DNA of 25,774 nt. Origin: Gammaproteobacteria bacterium. GTDB taxonomy: Bacteria > Pseudomonadota > Gammaproteobacteria > Arenicellales > DRJH01. The translations under genes and the position numbers were made by a program. Positions 8,566 to 16,956 of the stretch are shown piece by piece. The stretch covers positions 1 to 25,774 of the forward strand of contig DRJH01000138.1 in NCBI GenBank assembly GCA_011052285.1. Direction: 5' to 3'. Every line of letters starts with the position of its first letter. Position 1 is the stretch's first letter. The notes below the pieces were generated by a model. That model was not told the DNA's origin. It searched no databases and saw nothing but the letters and a program-made list of their open reading frames with translations.

Positions 8566-9876
8566 GTGCTCAATGATATCCGTGCCTCCTGGGCCCTATT
8601 TGTCGGTATCGCCTTTATTATGCTCGGCAACGGCCTGCAGAGTTCCTTGCTGGGGCTGCGGGCCAGTATGGAGAATTTTCCGACCCTGATCATCGGCTTT
8701 GTGATGGCAGGCTATTTCTTCGGAATTCTGGTCGGCTCTATTCTGGCACCCAAACTGGTTCAGCGAGTGGGTCATATCCGGGTTTTTGGAGCACTGTCTT
8801 CACTGGCTTCGATCTCCATTCTGGCACACGGCCTGTTCATCAACCCAATATTCTGGACCTTGATGCGTTTTGTCACCGGGGTTTGTTATGCGGGCGTCTA
8901 TGTCATTTCTGAAAGCTGGCTTAATGACCGTGCCAGCAATCAGACCCGGGGCAAAATCCTTTCGCTATATATGCTGGTTGTCAGCCTGGCCATGGGTGGA
9001 GGCCAGCTTCTGCTCAACATCGCTGACCCGGCAAAAATCGACCTGTTTATCCTGGTCTCGGTAGTCATCTCTGTGGGGCTGATTCCGATGCTATTGACCG
9101 CACGTCCGGCGCCGGCGTTCGAGATGTCCTCCAAGATGACCTTGCGCGAACTGTATCGTGCTTCTCCCCTGGCCGTCGTCGGTAATGCTTTAACCGGTGT
9201 TGCCCAGGGCACGCTATTCGGACTCGGTGCAGTATACGCCAAGCAAAGTGGCTTCAGTGTTGCCGAAATCTCGATATTTATGGCGTTCTTTACCTTGGGT
9301 GGTGTCATTTTTCAATGGCCGATCGGTCTGCTTTCTGACCACCTGGACCGTCGCAGGGTATTGCTCACGGTCGCTGCCCTGGCCACTATCCTGGCCGTAC
9401 TGATTCCACTATTCCCAAACCACGGTCTGGTCTTTCTAGTCTTTGTATTGCTGCTCGGCGGCATGATCATCCCGATGTACTCACTGTGCATAGCCTATGC
9501 CAATGACCGATTGCAGCCGAATGAAATGGTTGCTGCCAGTGCCAGTTTGGTCATGGTTTCCGGCTTTGGCCTCAGCACCGGCCCCATTTTGATTTCCTAT
9601 TTTATGTCCAGCGCCGGTCTGAACAGCTTTTTCTATGGCATCAGCCTCGCCTTTGCTCTGCTGGTTCTGTTTGGGCTGTATCAGATGCGTAAACGAGCAC
9701 CCGTGGATTGTGATGAACAAAATCCGGTCATTTCAGCTGGCCAGATCGGCACACCGATCGCAGAATTTGTGACCCCGGATATGGAAGACTATGTCGAGGC
9801 AATTTCCAGTGGTGATATAGAACAACTGGAACAGCTGGACCAGCAGGATGAAGACGATCTGGAGCGACGTCTGTAG
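8566..9876 (+). CDS. MFS transporter, YcaD-like
   Basis: A 436-aa (from GTG 8566) major facilitator with about 12 transmembrane segments. Family landmarks are an N-terminal NDIRASWALFVGIAFIMLGNG, GYFFGILVGS, a cytoplasmic loop signature near SDHLDRRRV (loop 8-9), and a conserved SESWLNDR after TM4 as in YcaD-type transporters. The C-terminal cytoplasmic tail of about 60 residues is strongly acidic. The substrate is unknown; proton-coupled efflux or uptake of a small molecule is expected from the family. GTG 8566 has GAGG 5 nt upstream. An in-frame TTG at 8542 would add eight residues. It is preceded by the repeat copy 2 and followed, convergently, by the aminotransferase gene, with a repeat-end remnant between. 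Confidence 0.88.
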   Translation: MLNDIRASWALFVGIAFIMLGNGLQSSLLGLRASMENFPTLIIGFVMAGYFFGILVGSILAPKLVQRVGHIRVFGALSSLASISILAHGLFINPIFWTLMRFVTGVCYAGVYVISESWLNDRASNQTRGKILSLYMLVVSLAMGGGQLLLNIADPAKIDLFILVSVVISVGLIPMLLTARPAPAFEMSSKMTLRELYRASPLAVVGNALTGVAQGTLFGLGAVYAKQSGFSVAEISIFMAFFTLGGVIFQWPIGLLSDHLDRRRVLLTVAALATILAVLIPLFPNHGLVFLVFVLLLGGMIIPMYSLCIAYANDRLQPNEMVAASASLVMVSGFGLSTGPILISYFMSSAGLNSFFYGISLAFALLVLFGLYQMRKRAPVDCDEQNPVISAGQIGTPIAEFVTPDMEDYVEAISSGDIEQLEQLDQQDEDDLERRL

Positions 9877-9894
9877 TACTTCTCCAGACCACCT

Positions 9895-9914
9895 GGGAAG
9901 CTGCCCGAGAATAG
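9895..9914. repeat. Single-end remnant of the AGGAGGCTGTCCGAGAATAG family
   Basis: The 20 bases read GGGAAGCTGCCCGAGAATAG; the last 11 positions differ from the consensus at one base or fewer. The site lies between the convergent ends of the MFS and aminotransferase genes. I see no clear matching right end; the rest of the 105-nt gap shows no terminator-like hairpin. Confidence 0.6.
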
Positions 9915-9981
9915 GCGCCAACCGGTTTTATTTACATCCCCTGAATACCTCCAAAGTCAGTTATGTTGTGGTTGGTTATTA

Positions 9982-11364
9982 CTATGCCGTGGCACTGAGT
10001 GCGCTGTCAATTGCGCTAATAATTTCATCCAGCTCAGGCTTGCCCGCAATCAAGGCCGGGCTTAGCGTCAATGTGTTGTTAAATTCCTGAAAACAGCGTG
10101 TAGTGCGCCCAACAATAACCCCCTGCTGCAGACAGTTTGCCACAATATCTGCCGTCATACTCTCCGTGAACGGCGTCTTCGAAGCGCGGTCCTGAACCAG
10201 TTCCGCACCGACAAAAAGTCCTTTACCCCGGATATCACCGATCACCGGGTATTTATCCTGCAGCTCGCACAATCGATCCATCAAATAGGCTCCCATTACG
10301 GTCACATTCTCCAGCAGTTTCTCCTCTTCGAGAATACGAATAGTCTCCAGAGCAGCAGCCGGGCCACCCGTACAACCGCCGAAGGTACTGATGTCGCGAA
10401 AATAATGCATCCGTTCGCTGGGGTCAGCCTTGAAATAGTTGAAAATCTTTTCTGTTGTCACCGTGCAGGAAATCGCTGCATACCCGCTGGCGACCCCCTT
10501 AGCCATGGTTACGATATCCGGTTGCACGTCATAATGCTGGTGACCAAACCACTTGCCGGTACGCCCCAGCCCACAGACCACCTCATCGATATGCAACAAA
10601 ACATCATACTTGCGACAGATTTGTTGAATTATCGGAAAATATTCCGGCACCGGTAAAATTACCCCTCCACCGGCCGTAATCGGTTCCAGAACCACCCCGC
10701 CGACGGTATCCGGGCCTTCTTTGAGGATGGTTTTCTCAAGCGACTTGGCACAGTCGATTTCACAATGATCATAACTCTTACCAAAGGGGCATCGATAACA
10801 GCAGCAATGCGGAAATTCAACAAAGCCTTCTAAAAACGGGCCGTACTGATTCTTGCGCTCGAACTGACCGGTGGAACTTAATGCTGCGATCGTTGTGCCA
10901 TGATAATCCCGATCACGGAAAATAATTTTATGCTTTCTTCCTTCATTGTACATAAAGGCAAGTTGACGAACGATCTTGTAGGCTTTTTCATTCGCCTCAG
11001 AACCGGAATTGGAGTAGTACACTCGACTCATTCCCGGTAGTTTTTCTGTCAGTTTTTCGGATAACTGCGCCGCAGGAATATTGCCAACTGTATTGGCAAA
11101 ATAGCACAGCTTGAGTAACTGATCATGTACCGCTTTGGCGATACTTTCACGCCCATAACCGACGTTAACTGTCCAGACACCACCAGAAACTGCATCCAGA
11201 TATTCCCTACCATTGGCATCCTTGACCCGCATGCCCTTACCTTCCACAATCATCATGGGGTCGGTTTCTTCAAAAGGTTTGTGCTGGGTCAAGTGATGCC
11301 AGGCATGTGTCCGGTCCGAGATGATCGCCTGGGCCGTTTCCATTTCGATGCGGTCAGTTTTCAT
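9982..11364 (-). CDS. tpa: Class III PLP aminotransferase, taurine:pyruvate aminotransferase type
   Basis: A 460-aa fold-type I, class III (omega) aminotransferase. PLP signatures: SNSGSEANEKA (118-128), DYHGTT (153-158), the cofactor aspartate in HIDEVVCGLGRTG (D260), and the Schiff-base lysine in TMAKGVASGYA (K289). The N-terminal HAWHHLTQHKPFE, AVSGGVWTVNVGYGRESI and CYFANTVGNIPA stretches resemble, from memory, the taurine:pyruvate aminotransferase of Bilophila, which makes sulfoacetaldehyde and alanine. No sulfoacetaldehyde acetyltransferase (xsc) is in the window, so a putrescine, beta-alanine or other omega-amine role cannot be excluded. A cysteine-rich loop (HCCCYRCPFG to CEIDC, 186-205) is notable. 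ATG 11364 has GAGGAG 6-7 nt upstream. A MocR/TauR-type regulator is divergent, and a PotABCD-type importer lies beyond it, which supports amine catabolism. Confidence 0.8.
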   Translation of the reverse strand: MKTDRIEMETAQAIISDRTHAWHHLTQHKPFEETDPMMIVEGKGMRVKDANGREYLDAVSGGVWTVNVGYGRESIAKAVHDQLLKLCYFANTVGNIPAAQLSEKLTEKLPGMSRVYYSNSGSEANEKAYKIVRQLAFMYNEGRKHKIIFRDRDYHGTTIAALSSTGQFERKNQYGPFLEGFVEFPHCCCYRCPFGKSYDHCEIDCAKSLEKTILKEGPDTVGGVVLEPITAGGGVILPVPEYFPIIQQICRKYDVLLHIDEVVCGLGRTGKWFGHQHYDVQPDIVTMAKGVASGYAAISCTVTTEKIFNYFKADPSERMHYFRDISTFGGCTGGPAAALETIRILEEEKLLENVTVMGAYLMDRLCELQDKYPVIGDIRGKGLFVGAELVQDRASKTPFTESMTADIVANCLQQGVIVGRTTRCFQEFNNTLTLSPALIAGKPELDEIISAIDSALSATA

Positions 11365-11695
11365 GGATGCTCCTCTTTTGTCGATGATGGTGGTACCGAA
11401 AGTAGTGGTGTATTGCTATTCAGACACTACGCAGGCCCTGCGTAGAAATTATGGGGTCACCGGCGCCAAGTAAAATGTTGCTCCTCTTAGGAGCCTCTTG
11501 GTTGGCACCTATAAAAGTGTATAAAAGTACTGGCCCTGAGCTACCCGGCATAGAACCAGTTATTTATCATTTATGATGCCAACGGATATACACTATCCGT
11601 ACCATATAGATATCGGTGTTTGTACTTGCCTGGCAATGTATCACTGCGCAAACCTGTATCTGGAATGATGGAACATCCCTGAAGATGAGAAAAGC
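11365..11695. promoter_or_regulatory. Divergent aminotransferase-mocR regulatory region
   Basis: A 331-nt gap with no gene. It holds three compact symmetric or repeated motifs. CTACGCAG-GCC-CTGCGTAG is a perfect 8-bp inverted repeat at 11427-11445. ATAAAAGT is repeated directly with a 10-bp period at 11511-11518 and 11521-11528. ACGGATA-TACAC-TATCCGT is a 7-bp inverted repeat at 11582-11600. There is also a small GCTCCT/AGGAGC hairpin at 11480-11494. On the - strand a CATAAT (11450-11455) is a possible -10 for the aminotransferase, with no good -35, as expected for an activated promoter. MocR regulators commonly bind direct repeats between divergent genes, so the 10-bp-period repeat is the best operator candidate. 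Confidence 0.5.
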
Positions 11696-13186
11696 ATGAC
11701 AGGACGACTGAAAAAAATCATGTGGGACCAGCTGTTTCGATTATCCTCCGACAGAAAGCTAGGATTACAACGGCAACTACGGGGAGTCGTCGTATCGGCC
11801 ATTCTCGATGACAAAATTCCACTCTCAACCCCCTTGCCCTCATCCCGAGAACTGGCCCGGCAGTTGGGCATTGCCAGAAACACCGTTGTTTTGGCCTACC
11901 AGCAACTGATCGACGAAGGCTACCTGCTATCCCGGGAACGAAGTGGCTACTTTGTCGATCCAAGCATGCTCACCGGCCGTGTTGGCACAAGTCAACACAC
12001 CGGCACACAGATTACCCACCAACCTGACCTCAAAAGACACCTGAAGTGCCGAATAACACAACAACGCAACATTGTTAAATCTCCTGACTGGGAGCGATTC
12101 CCTTACCCCTTTATCTACGGACAATCCGACCCTAAGCTGTTCCCGATTGCTGACTGGCGAGAATGTTGCAAACAGTCACTGAGCGTGGCAGGCATTCAAC
12201 ATGCCGCACCAGATCATTTCGATGCAGATGATCCACAATTGGTAGAACAAATTCAGCGCCGGGTACTACCACGGCGCGGTGTATGGGCGGATAAAGAGGA
12301 GATTCTGATTACCATGGGGGCACAACAAGCCCTGTATTTACTATCCGAGCTCCTGCTCACTCCTGACACTCGCATAGGCATTGAGGAGCCCGGCTATGTC
12401 GATGCCAGGAATATTTTCTCCCTACATACCAACCGGCTCATCCCGTTACCAGTTGATCAACATGGGCTAATTCTTGGTCCTGAACTAGAACATTGTCACT
12501 ATCTGTATGTGACACCCAGCCATCAATATCCGACTACGGTCACGATGCCAGTCGAGCGCAGAAAAATCTTGCTGAATAAAGCCGTCGATAACGATATGTT
12601 ACTTATCGAAGATGATTATGAAAGTGAGATTAATTTTGAAGGTAACCCCTCACCGGCCCTGAAGAGCCTGGATAAAAACAATCGGGTCATCTACATCGGC
12701 AGCCTGTCTAAAACCCTGTCACCGGGTTTGCGTCTTGGCTATATGGTCGGCCCCGCAGAGCTGATTCGGGAAGCGAGGGCACTACGAAGGTTAATGATCC
12801 GCCACCCCCCCTCCAACAACCAGCGAGCCGTTGCCCTGTTTCTTGCCATCGGACACTTCGACTCTTTACTGCATCGCCTTAACCTGTCCTACCAGTCCAG
12901 ATGGCAGGCCATGGGAGATGCACTGGACCGGTTCCTTCCTGATGCCAGCAGTATTCCTACCTTCGGCGGCACCGCCTACTGGGTCAAGGGGCCTCAGGAA
13001 CTCGATGCCAGGGAACTACAGCAGCAAGCCTCGGCACAGGGTATTCTAATTGAACCGGGCGATATCTATTTTATGAAGGAGCCGGCACCGACAAATTTTT
13101 TTCGACTTGGCTATTCCTCAATAGCTACAGAAAAGATCACCGAAGGTATTCGCAGACTGGCTGAATTGATTCATCAGTCAGCATAA
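11696..13186 (+). CDS. MocR-family (GntR/aminotransferase fusion) transcriptional regulator, TauR-like
   Basis: A 496-aa regulator with an N-terminal GntR winged helix (about residues 12-88: LPSSRELARQLGIARNTVVLAY then LIDEGYL...GYFV) joined by a linker to a fold-type I aminotransferase domain (about 135-495). The PLP lysine is in GSLSKTLSPGLRLGY (K339), with further cofactor motifs TMGAQQAL, TPSHQYPT and EDDYESE. MocR proteins sense PLP plus an amine or amino acid and control a neighbouring, usually divergent, operon. TauR of Rhodobacter activates taurine catabolism genes and is the closest functional analogue I can suggest given the divergent taurine-type aminotransferase. ATG 11696 follows GATGAGAAAAGC, a weak ribosome site. 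It converges with the permease gene at 13384. Confidence 0.9.
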   Translation: MTGRLKKIMWDQLFRLSSDRKLGLQRQLRGVVVSAILDDKIPLSTPLPSSRELARQLGIARNTVVLAYQQLIDEGYLLSRERSGYFVDPSMLTGRVGTSQHTGTQITHQPDLKRHLKCRITQQRNIVKSPDWERFPYPFIYGQSDPKLFPIADWRECCKQSLSVAGIQHAAPDHFDADDPQLVEQIQRRVLPRRGVWADKEEILITMGAQQALYLLSELLLTPDTRIGIEEPGYVDARNIFSLHTNRLIPLPVDQHGLILGPELEHCHYLYVTPSHQYPTTVTMPVERRKILLNKAVDNDMLLIEDDYESEINFEGNPSPALKSLDKNNRVIYIGSLSKTLSPGLRLGYMVGPAELIREARALRRLMIRHPPSNNQRAVALFLAIGHFDSLLHRLNLSYQSRWQAMGDALDRFLPDASSIPTFGGTAYWVKGPQELDARELQQQASAQGILIEPGDIYFMKEPAPTNFFRLGYSSIATEKITEGIRRLAELIHQSA

Positions 13187-13315
13187 CCGCCCCACAGAAA
13201 ACCCACACTTCATCTCGGCTATATCGCTCTCGGTATTCTGTCGTTATACCGTATCAGTTCTTCGTTACAAATACGCGGATCCACTTCGGGACAATTCTTG
13301 GTAGGTGGCCTGGGC

Positions 13316-13333
13316 GGCTGTCCGAGGACAGCC
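13316..13333. repeat. Collapsed repeat: two family ends fused head to head
   Basis: GGCTGTCCGAGGACAGCC is a perfect 18-bp palindrome. Each half is the core of the terminal repeat described at 3725 and 8362, with almost all interior lost. It lies in the 197-nt gap between the convergent mocR and potC-like genes; nothing else recognisable is in that gap. As RNA the loop would be too short for a full stem. Confidence 0.55.
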
Positions 13334-13383
13334 CAAGAGACAGCTGTTTTCGTGGCAATCCGACCATATTTTGAATAACCCGC

Positions 13384-14687
13384 TTACTTGACCTTATCGA
13401 GGTTCCCCGGATCAAATACATTACCGAAGGTACTCTTACCAGGATTTGTTGCCTTCGGGGTAGCATCCGCCCCTGGGCCCGCCTTATCAAGATTCCCTGG
13501 TTCGAAAACACTGCCAAAAAGCCCTCTTCCAGGGTTGGCGCTTTGTGGTACTTTCGAATTCTTGGTCCCGAATATATCCGGCCCCTTGAGCTCATCCTGC
13601 TGCTTCTTGATCTGCATTTTCCTGCGAACTTCCGCAATCATTTTTTGTTGCTGCGCCTGCTTTACCGACCTAACCTCCACCTTGCAGGCATTCGGGCTAT
13701 AGACCTGGGCAAACCAGATTGTGGAGAACCCCACAATGGCTAGTAATGCCATGATGATTGCGGCCGGATTATTGCGTAAAAAGCCCGGCAACCTGAAGCC
13801 GCCACCGACTGCGGCATTCGGTGCACCATTGGCCAGTGCCAGTTGTTGGCGACGTTTGCGGATTTCATTAGGTAGGGCGAAAAAAACCGTTAATACCACA
13901 ATAACAAAAGCCAATGCAGATATAGACGGATTGATCCCGTAACGTACTTTTTGTGCCAATTCAATGGTCAACGTGGGAAATTTTCCGAACGTAAACGTGG
14001 TGGTGTTGTAATTCTCGAACGATGCCAGAAAAGCCAATACCGCAGCAGAAGCAATGGCGGCTTCATAAACGGCAACATGATTTTTCTGAAGGCTTGAACA
14101 TTGGTGGCACCAAGGTCCAGGGCTGCTTCAGTCAAACCGGTATCAAAACGCTGCAACCGGGCGACAAAAACCAGCATGCAATAGGAGGCGATAAATGTCG
14201 ACTGCCCGAGGATGGTCAAAAAGAGCCCGTTATGCAGCAAACTGTCATTACCAAAACCCAACATGACATTGATGCGATCCCAGAACACCAGGGTTGAGAT
14301 ACCAAGAACAACGCCAGGAATCAGGATCGGGGCGATAACAATGGTATAGTAGGTAGCACGCATCTTCGGCCAGATCTGGATCAACATCAAGGAGCCGGCG
14401 AGCCCCAGCATCACCGAAAGAACCACGGTACCCGCCCCAACAATCAAACTGTTCTTGAGACCATTGAGGATTCGCTCATCTTTCGAGAGCACATCAAACC
14501 ATTCAAAGGTCAGACATTCCCATGGCGTAACCCTGGGGAATCCCGGAGAATTGAATGCAGTAATACTCATCACAAGCAACGGGCCGAGCAGATAACCGAA
14601 GAAAATCAGCAGATACAGCCCTAAAGATAATTTACCCAGAGATAATTTACCCAGGAAGGTATTGGAAAGGAAGCTTCCCGTCTTCAT
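13384..14687 (-). pseudogene. PotC-type ABC permease, frameshifted, with long C-terminal extension
   Basis: The second permease subunit of the importer. The N-terminal part (14687 to about 14055) encodes the usual PotC helices up to the cytoplasmic EAA motif (EAALDLGATNVQAFRKIMLPFMKP). The frame then shifts by one base near 14054-14061. The next frame continues the expected IASAAVLAFLASFENYN and the last PotC helices and runs to 13384. Adding one base in CCGCCATT restores about 434 codons. This could be a real null mutation or a sequencing error. Beyond the normal PotC end there is a basic stretch, an extra hydrophobic segment (IIMALLAIVGFSTIWF), a charged Gln/Lys-rich region, and two copies of an NPG-x3-FG-x-VF-x-PGNLDK motif at the C-terminus. 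The ATG overlaps the upstream permease stop (ATGA). If functional, it would form the channel with the PotB-like protein. Confidence 0.8.
14626..14655 (-). repeat. 15-bp in-frame tandem duplication in the PotC-like gene
   Basis: GATAATTTACCCAGA is repeated twice in direct succession with one difference at the last base. It encodes a duplicated L-G-K-L-S block just before the first transmembrane helix (LGKLSLGKLSLG). It preserves the frame and probably has little effect. Confidence 0.9.
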
Positions 14688-15613
14688 TTCCCGATATCTC
14701 CCATCTTGACCTTGAAGGCGCGCATCAGCGACAGCACAATAATGATACAAGTCACCAGCAATACAATGGCAAATGCGGCCCCCCGTGGCCAGTTACCACC
14801 GGAGTTAAACCATTGATAAATAATCTGGGTAAACCAGAGACTCGATGGCCCACCCAATATCTGCGGTGCCGCCAAAGCACCGGCCGAAAGCATAAAGACC
14901 ATGGTACAACCCGAAGAAATACCTGGTTTAGCATAAGGAATAACAATACGCCAATGAATTCGCCACCAGGGTGCCCCCATGTCACGTGCCGCTTCAATTT
15001 GATTTCGATCCAGGCTTTCGATGACGTTATAGATCGGAAAGATCATCAACAGAATATAGGCATAGCTCAAACCGGCATAGAGTGCGATATTGGCCCGGAT
15101 GAAGTCGATCGGCTGAGCAATGGTTCCGGTATTGAGAAGGACTTCATTGATCAGTCCACTGTCACCGAATATGATGCGGAACGCAAAAGCACGAAGAATT
15201 TCATTGACCCAGTAGGGAATAATCAATAACAAGACCAACACCCGGGTAAAACCACCGCCCTTGGTCTGCCCCAGATAATAGGCCAATGGATAACACAGAA
15301 TCAGATCGACGATGGTGACAAAAATGGCCGCCACCAAGGTGCGTACAAATACGCCGAGATCGACCACATTATAGGCACTACCGGCGCCCTTGGCTCCGAA
15401 CACCAGGTACTTATAGTGTTCAATGGTATAGGTGTCTTTAGGCCCGCCCATTTCCGGTGGCGGCAAATGATGGCGAAACGAGAAATCGAGCATCGACAAC
15501 TGCGGTAGGATAATTAATACCACCACCCAGAAAAATACTGCAATCAGCAGGAAAGTACCGAGGCCGGTACCGTTGCGGCGATAGTAGTCTGGGAATATTT
15601 TTCTGATATCCAT
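14684..15613 (-). CDS. PotB-type ABC transporter permease
   Basis: A 309-aa inner membrane permease with about six transmembrane segments and a long first periplasmic loop (HHLPPPEMGGPKDTYT region), as in PotB/PotH of polyamine importers. The EAA loop that docks to the ATPase reads EAARDMGAPWWRIHWRIVIP, in the usual place about two thirds along. The start at 15613 is 11 nt after the ATPase stop, and its stop overlaps the start of the PotC-like gene by 4 nt, so the three are co-translated. The substrate cannot be read from the permease; polyamines or another small amine are likely from the family. Confidence 0.9.
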   Translation of the reverse strand: MDIRKIFPDYYRRNGTGLGTFLLIAVFFWVVVLIILPQLSMLDFSFRHHLPPPEMGGPKDTYTIEHYKYLVFGAKGAGSAYNVVDLGVFVRTLVAAIFVTIVDLILCYPLAYYLGQTKGGGFTRVLVLLLIIPYWVNEILRAFAFRIIFGDSGLINEVLLNTGTIAQPIDFIRANIALYAGLSYAYILLMIFPIYNVIESLDRNQIEAARDMGAPWWRIHWRIVIPYAKPGISSGCTMVFMLSAGALAAPQILGGPSSLWFTQIIYQWFNSGGNWPRGAAFAIVLLVTCIIIVLSLMRAFKVKMGDIGK

Positions 15614-15624
15614 GACGCCCCCGC

Positions 15625-16737
15625 CTATTCGCTGGCCAGTTCTCCGGCTGGCAAAACAACTGCCTGGTCCGGGGAATATTCGAGTGTTAAATTCTGCCCT
15701 TGTGCCGATTCACGCTGTTGACCAACATTAATCAACGACATCTTTAATTCCTTACCAGCATCACCATCCAGAAAAACATTGTAGCTCTGGCCTTCAAATT
15801 CTTCGTGTCTAACTTTGGCGGAGAGCCGATTTTTTGCCTCACTGGTATCTTTCGCAATCCGCAGCGCCTCCGGGCGAACAAACATCATCGCGTCATCACC
15901 AACCTTCATTGATCCTTGTGCCGAACTTGCGATCCGGGCGATCAATTCGCCCGTCCGGTTGGTTGCTATCAGTGCCTGCTTACCATCCAGGGATGCAATC
16001 TTGCCCCGCATGACATTATTTTCACCCACAAAAGATGCCACAAATGCAGTTGCCGGATCATCGTATATGGCCTGTCCTTCGGCAACCTGATCTATGATTC
16101 CGGCTCGCATAACTGCGACACTATCCGACATGGTCAGGGCCTCGCCCTGATCGTGGGTAATATAGATAAAGGTAATCCCGACACGCCGCTGAATTTCACG
16201 CAATTCAGTACGCATATGCTGACGCAGCTTCAAATCCAGCGCGGATAACGGTTCATCCAGGAGCAGGACATCCGGTTGAGCACACAGCGCCCTGGCGATG
16301 GCAACCCGCTGTTTTTGACCTCCGGACAGTTCCGAGGGCAGTTTTTCGCTCTGATCAGACAAGGCGATCATCTCCAACAGTTCATCCGCCCGCTTGCGCC
16401 GATCCTTCTTACTGGCCCCCTTTACCTCCAGAGAAAAAGTGATATTTTCCCAAACCTTCATGAGTGGGAATAGTGCCAGATTCTGGAAGATCAACGCGGT
16501 CGGGCGCTTGTTGGGCCCGAATCCCACCATATCCTTGCCACCAATCATGACTCGACCCTGGCTAGGTTCAAGAAACCCGGAAACAGCACGTAAAATGGTT
16601 GTTTTTCCACATCCGGAAGGACCCAGAAATGAGAAGAACTCCCCACCATTGATATTTACATTAGCTTCACGAACCGCGACAAAATCTCCGAAACGAATCC
16701 AGACATCTTCCAGATTGACTGCGACGCCTTTTTTCAT
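15625..16737 (-). CDS. PotA-type ABC transporter ATP-binding protein
   Basis: A 370-aa nucleotide-binding subunit. Motifs: Walker A GPSGCGKT (39-46), Q-loop IFQNLALFP (83-91), signature LSGGQKQR (137-144), Walker B LLLDEP (158-163), D-loop SALD and H-loop ITHDQGEA. A C-terminal TOBE-type regulatory domain (about 240-365) is typical of PotA/FbpC/MalK-like ATPases. The start at 16737 is chosen because AGGAGA lies 5 nt upstream. An upstream in-frame start at 16764 would place the ribosome site inside the gene. It energises import by the two permeases encoded downstream. A 219-nt gap with a strong hairpin separates it from the binding protein gene. Confidence 0.93.
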   Translation of the reverse strand: MKKGVAVNLEDVWIRFGDFVAVREANVNINGGEFFSFLGPSGCGKTTILRAVSGFLEPSQGRVMIGGKDMVGFGPNKRPTALIFQNLALFPLMKVWENITFSLEVKGASKKDRRKRADELLEMIALSDQSEKLPSELSGGQKQRVAIARALCAQPDVLLLDEPLSALDLKLRQHMRTELREIQRRVGITFIYITHDQGEALTMSDSVAVMRAGIIDQVAEGQAIYDDPATAFVASFVGENNVMRGKIASLDGKQALIATNRTGELIARIASSAQGSMKVGDDAMMFVRPEALRIAKDTSEAKNRLSAKVRHEEFEGQSYNVFLDGDAGKELKMSLINVGQQRESAQGQNLTLEYSPDQAVVLPAGELASE

Positions 16738-16900
16738 GCATCTCTCCTGAGAACTGATAATCAATGACCTTTATAAATACGAGCCTCTCCTCTTGTGGGA
16801 GATGGTACAACCAACCGATGGTATTTATTATCTCTTAACCACCCGTTTTCCTGCCACCCTTAAGACCATTAAGCAACAACGATCACGACCCACGTGAAAC

Positions 16901-16924
16901 CCGGGGCCTGCGAACAGGCCCCGG
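16901..16924 (-). promoter_or_regulatory. Intercistronic hairpin between the PotD-like and PotA-like genes
   Basis: A perfect 10-bp stem (CCGGGGCCTG paired with CAGGCCCCGG) around a 4-nt loop, 32 nt after the binding-protein stop. On the transcribed (-) strand no U-run follows, so it is unlikely to be an intrinsic terminator. The position suits an RNA-stabilising or processing hairpin that raises binding-protein levels over the membrane subunits, as known for some binding-protein-dependent operons. Confidence 0.65.
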
Positions 16925-16956
16925 TCAAGTCCTATAAACTTCAAACCTTACCCACG

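Noticed and set aside
13968..14037. A separate gene starting MAFLASFENYN near 14037
   Set aside because: This is the continuation of the PotC-like permease after the frameshift; the sequence before the apparent start (IASAAVL) also continues the family alignment.
14045..14065. Programmed ribosomal frameshift in the PotC-like gene
   Set aside because: No slippery heptamer, internal Shine-Dalgarno or downstream structure is apparent; a one-base deletion or sequencing error is simpler.
16901..16924. Intrinsic terminator after the binding protein gene
   Set aside because: No U-run follows the stem on the transcribed strand, and the downstream operon genes are on the same strand.
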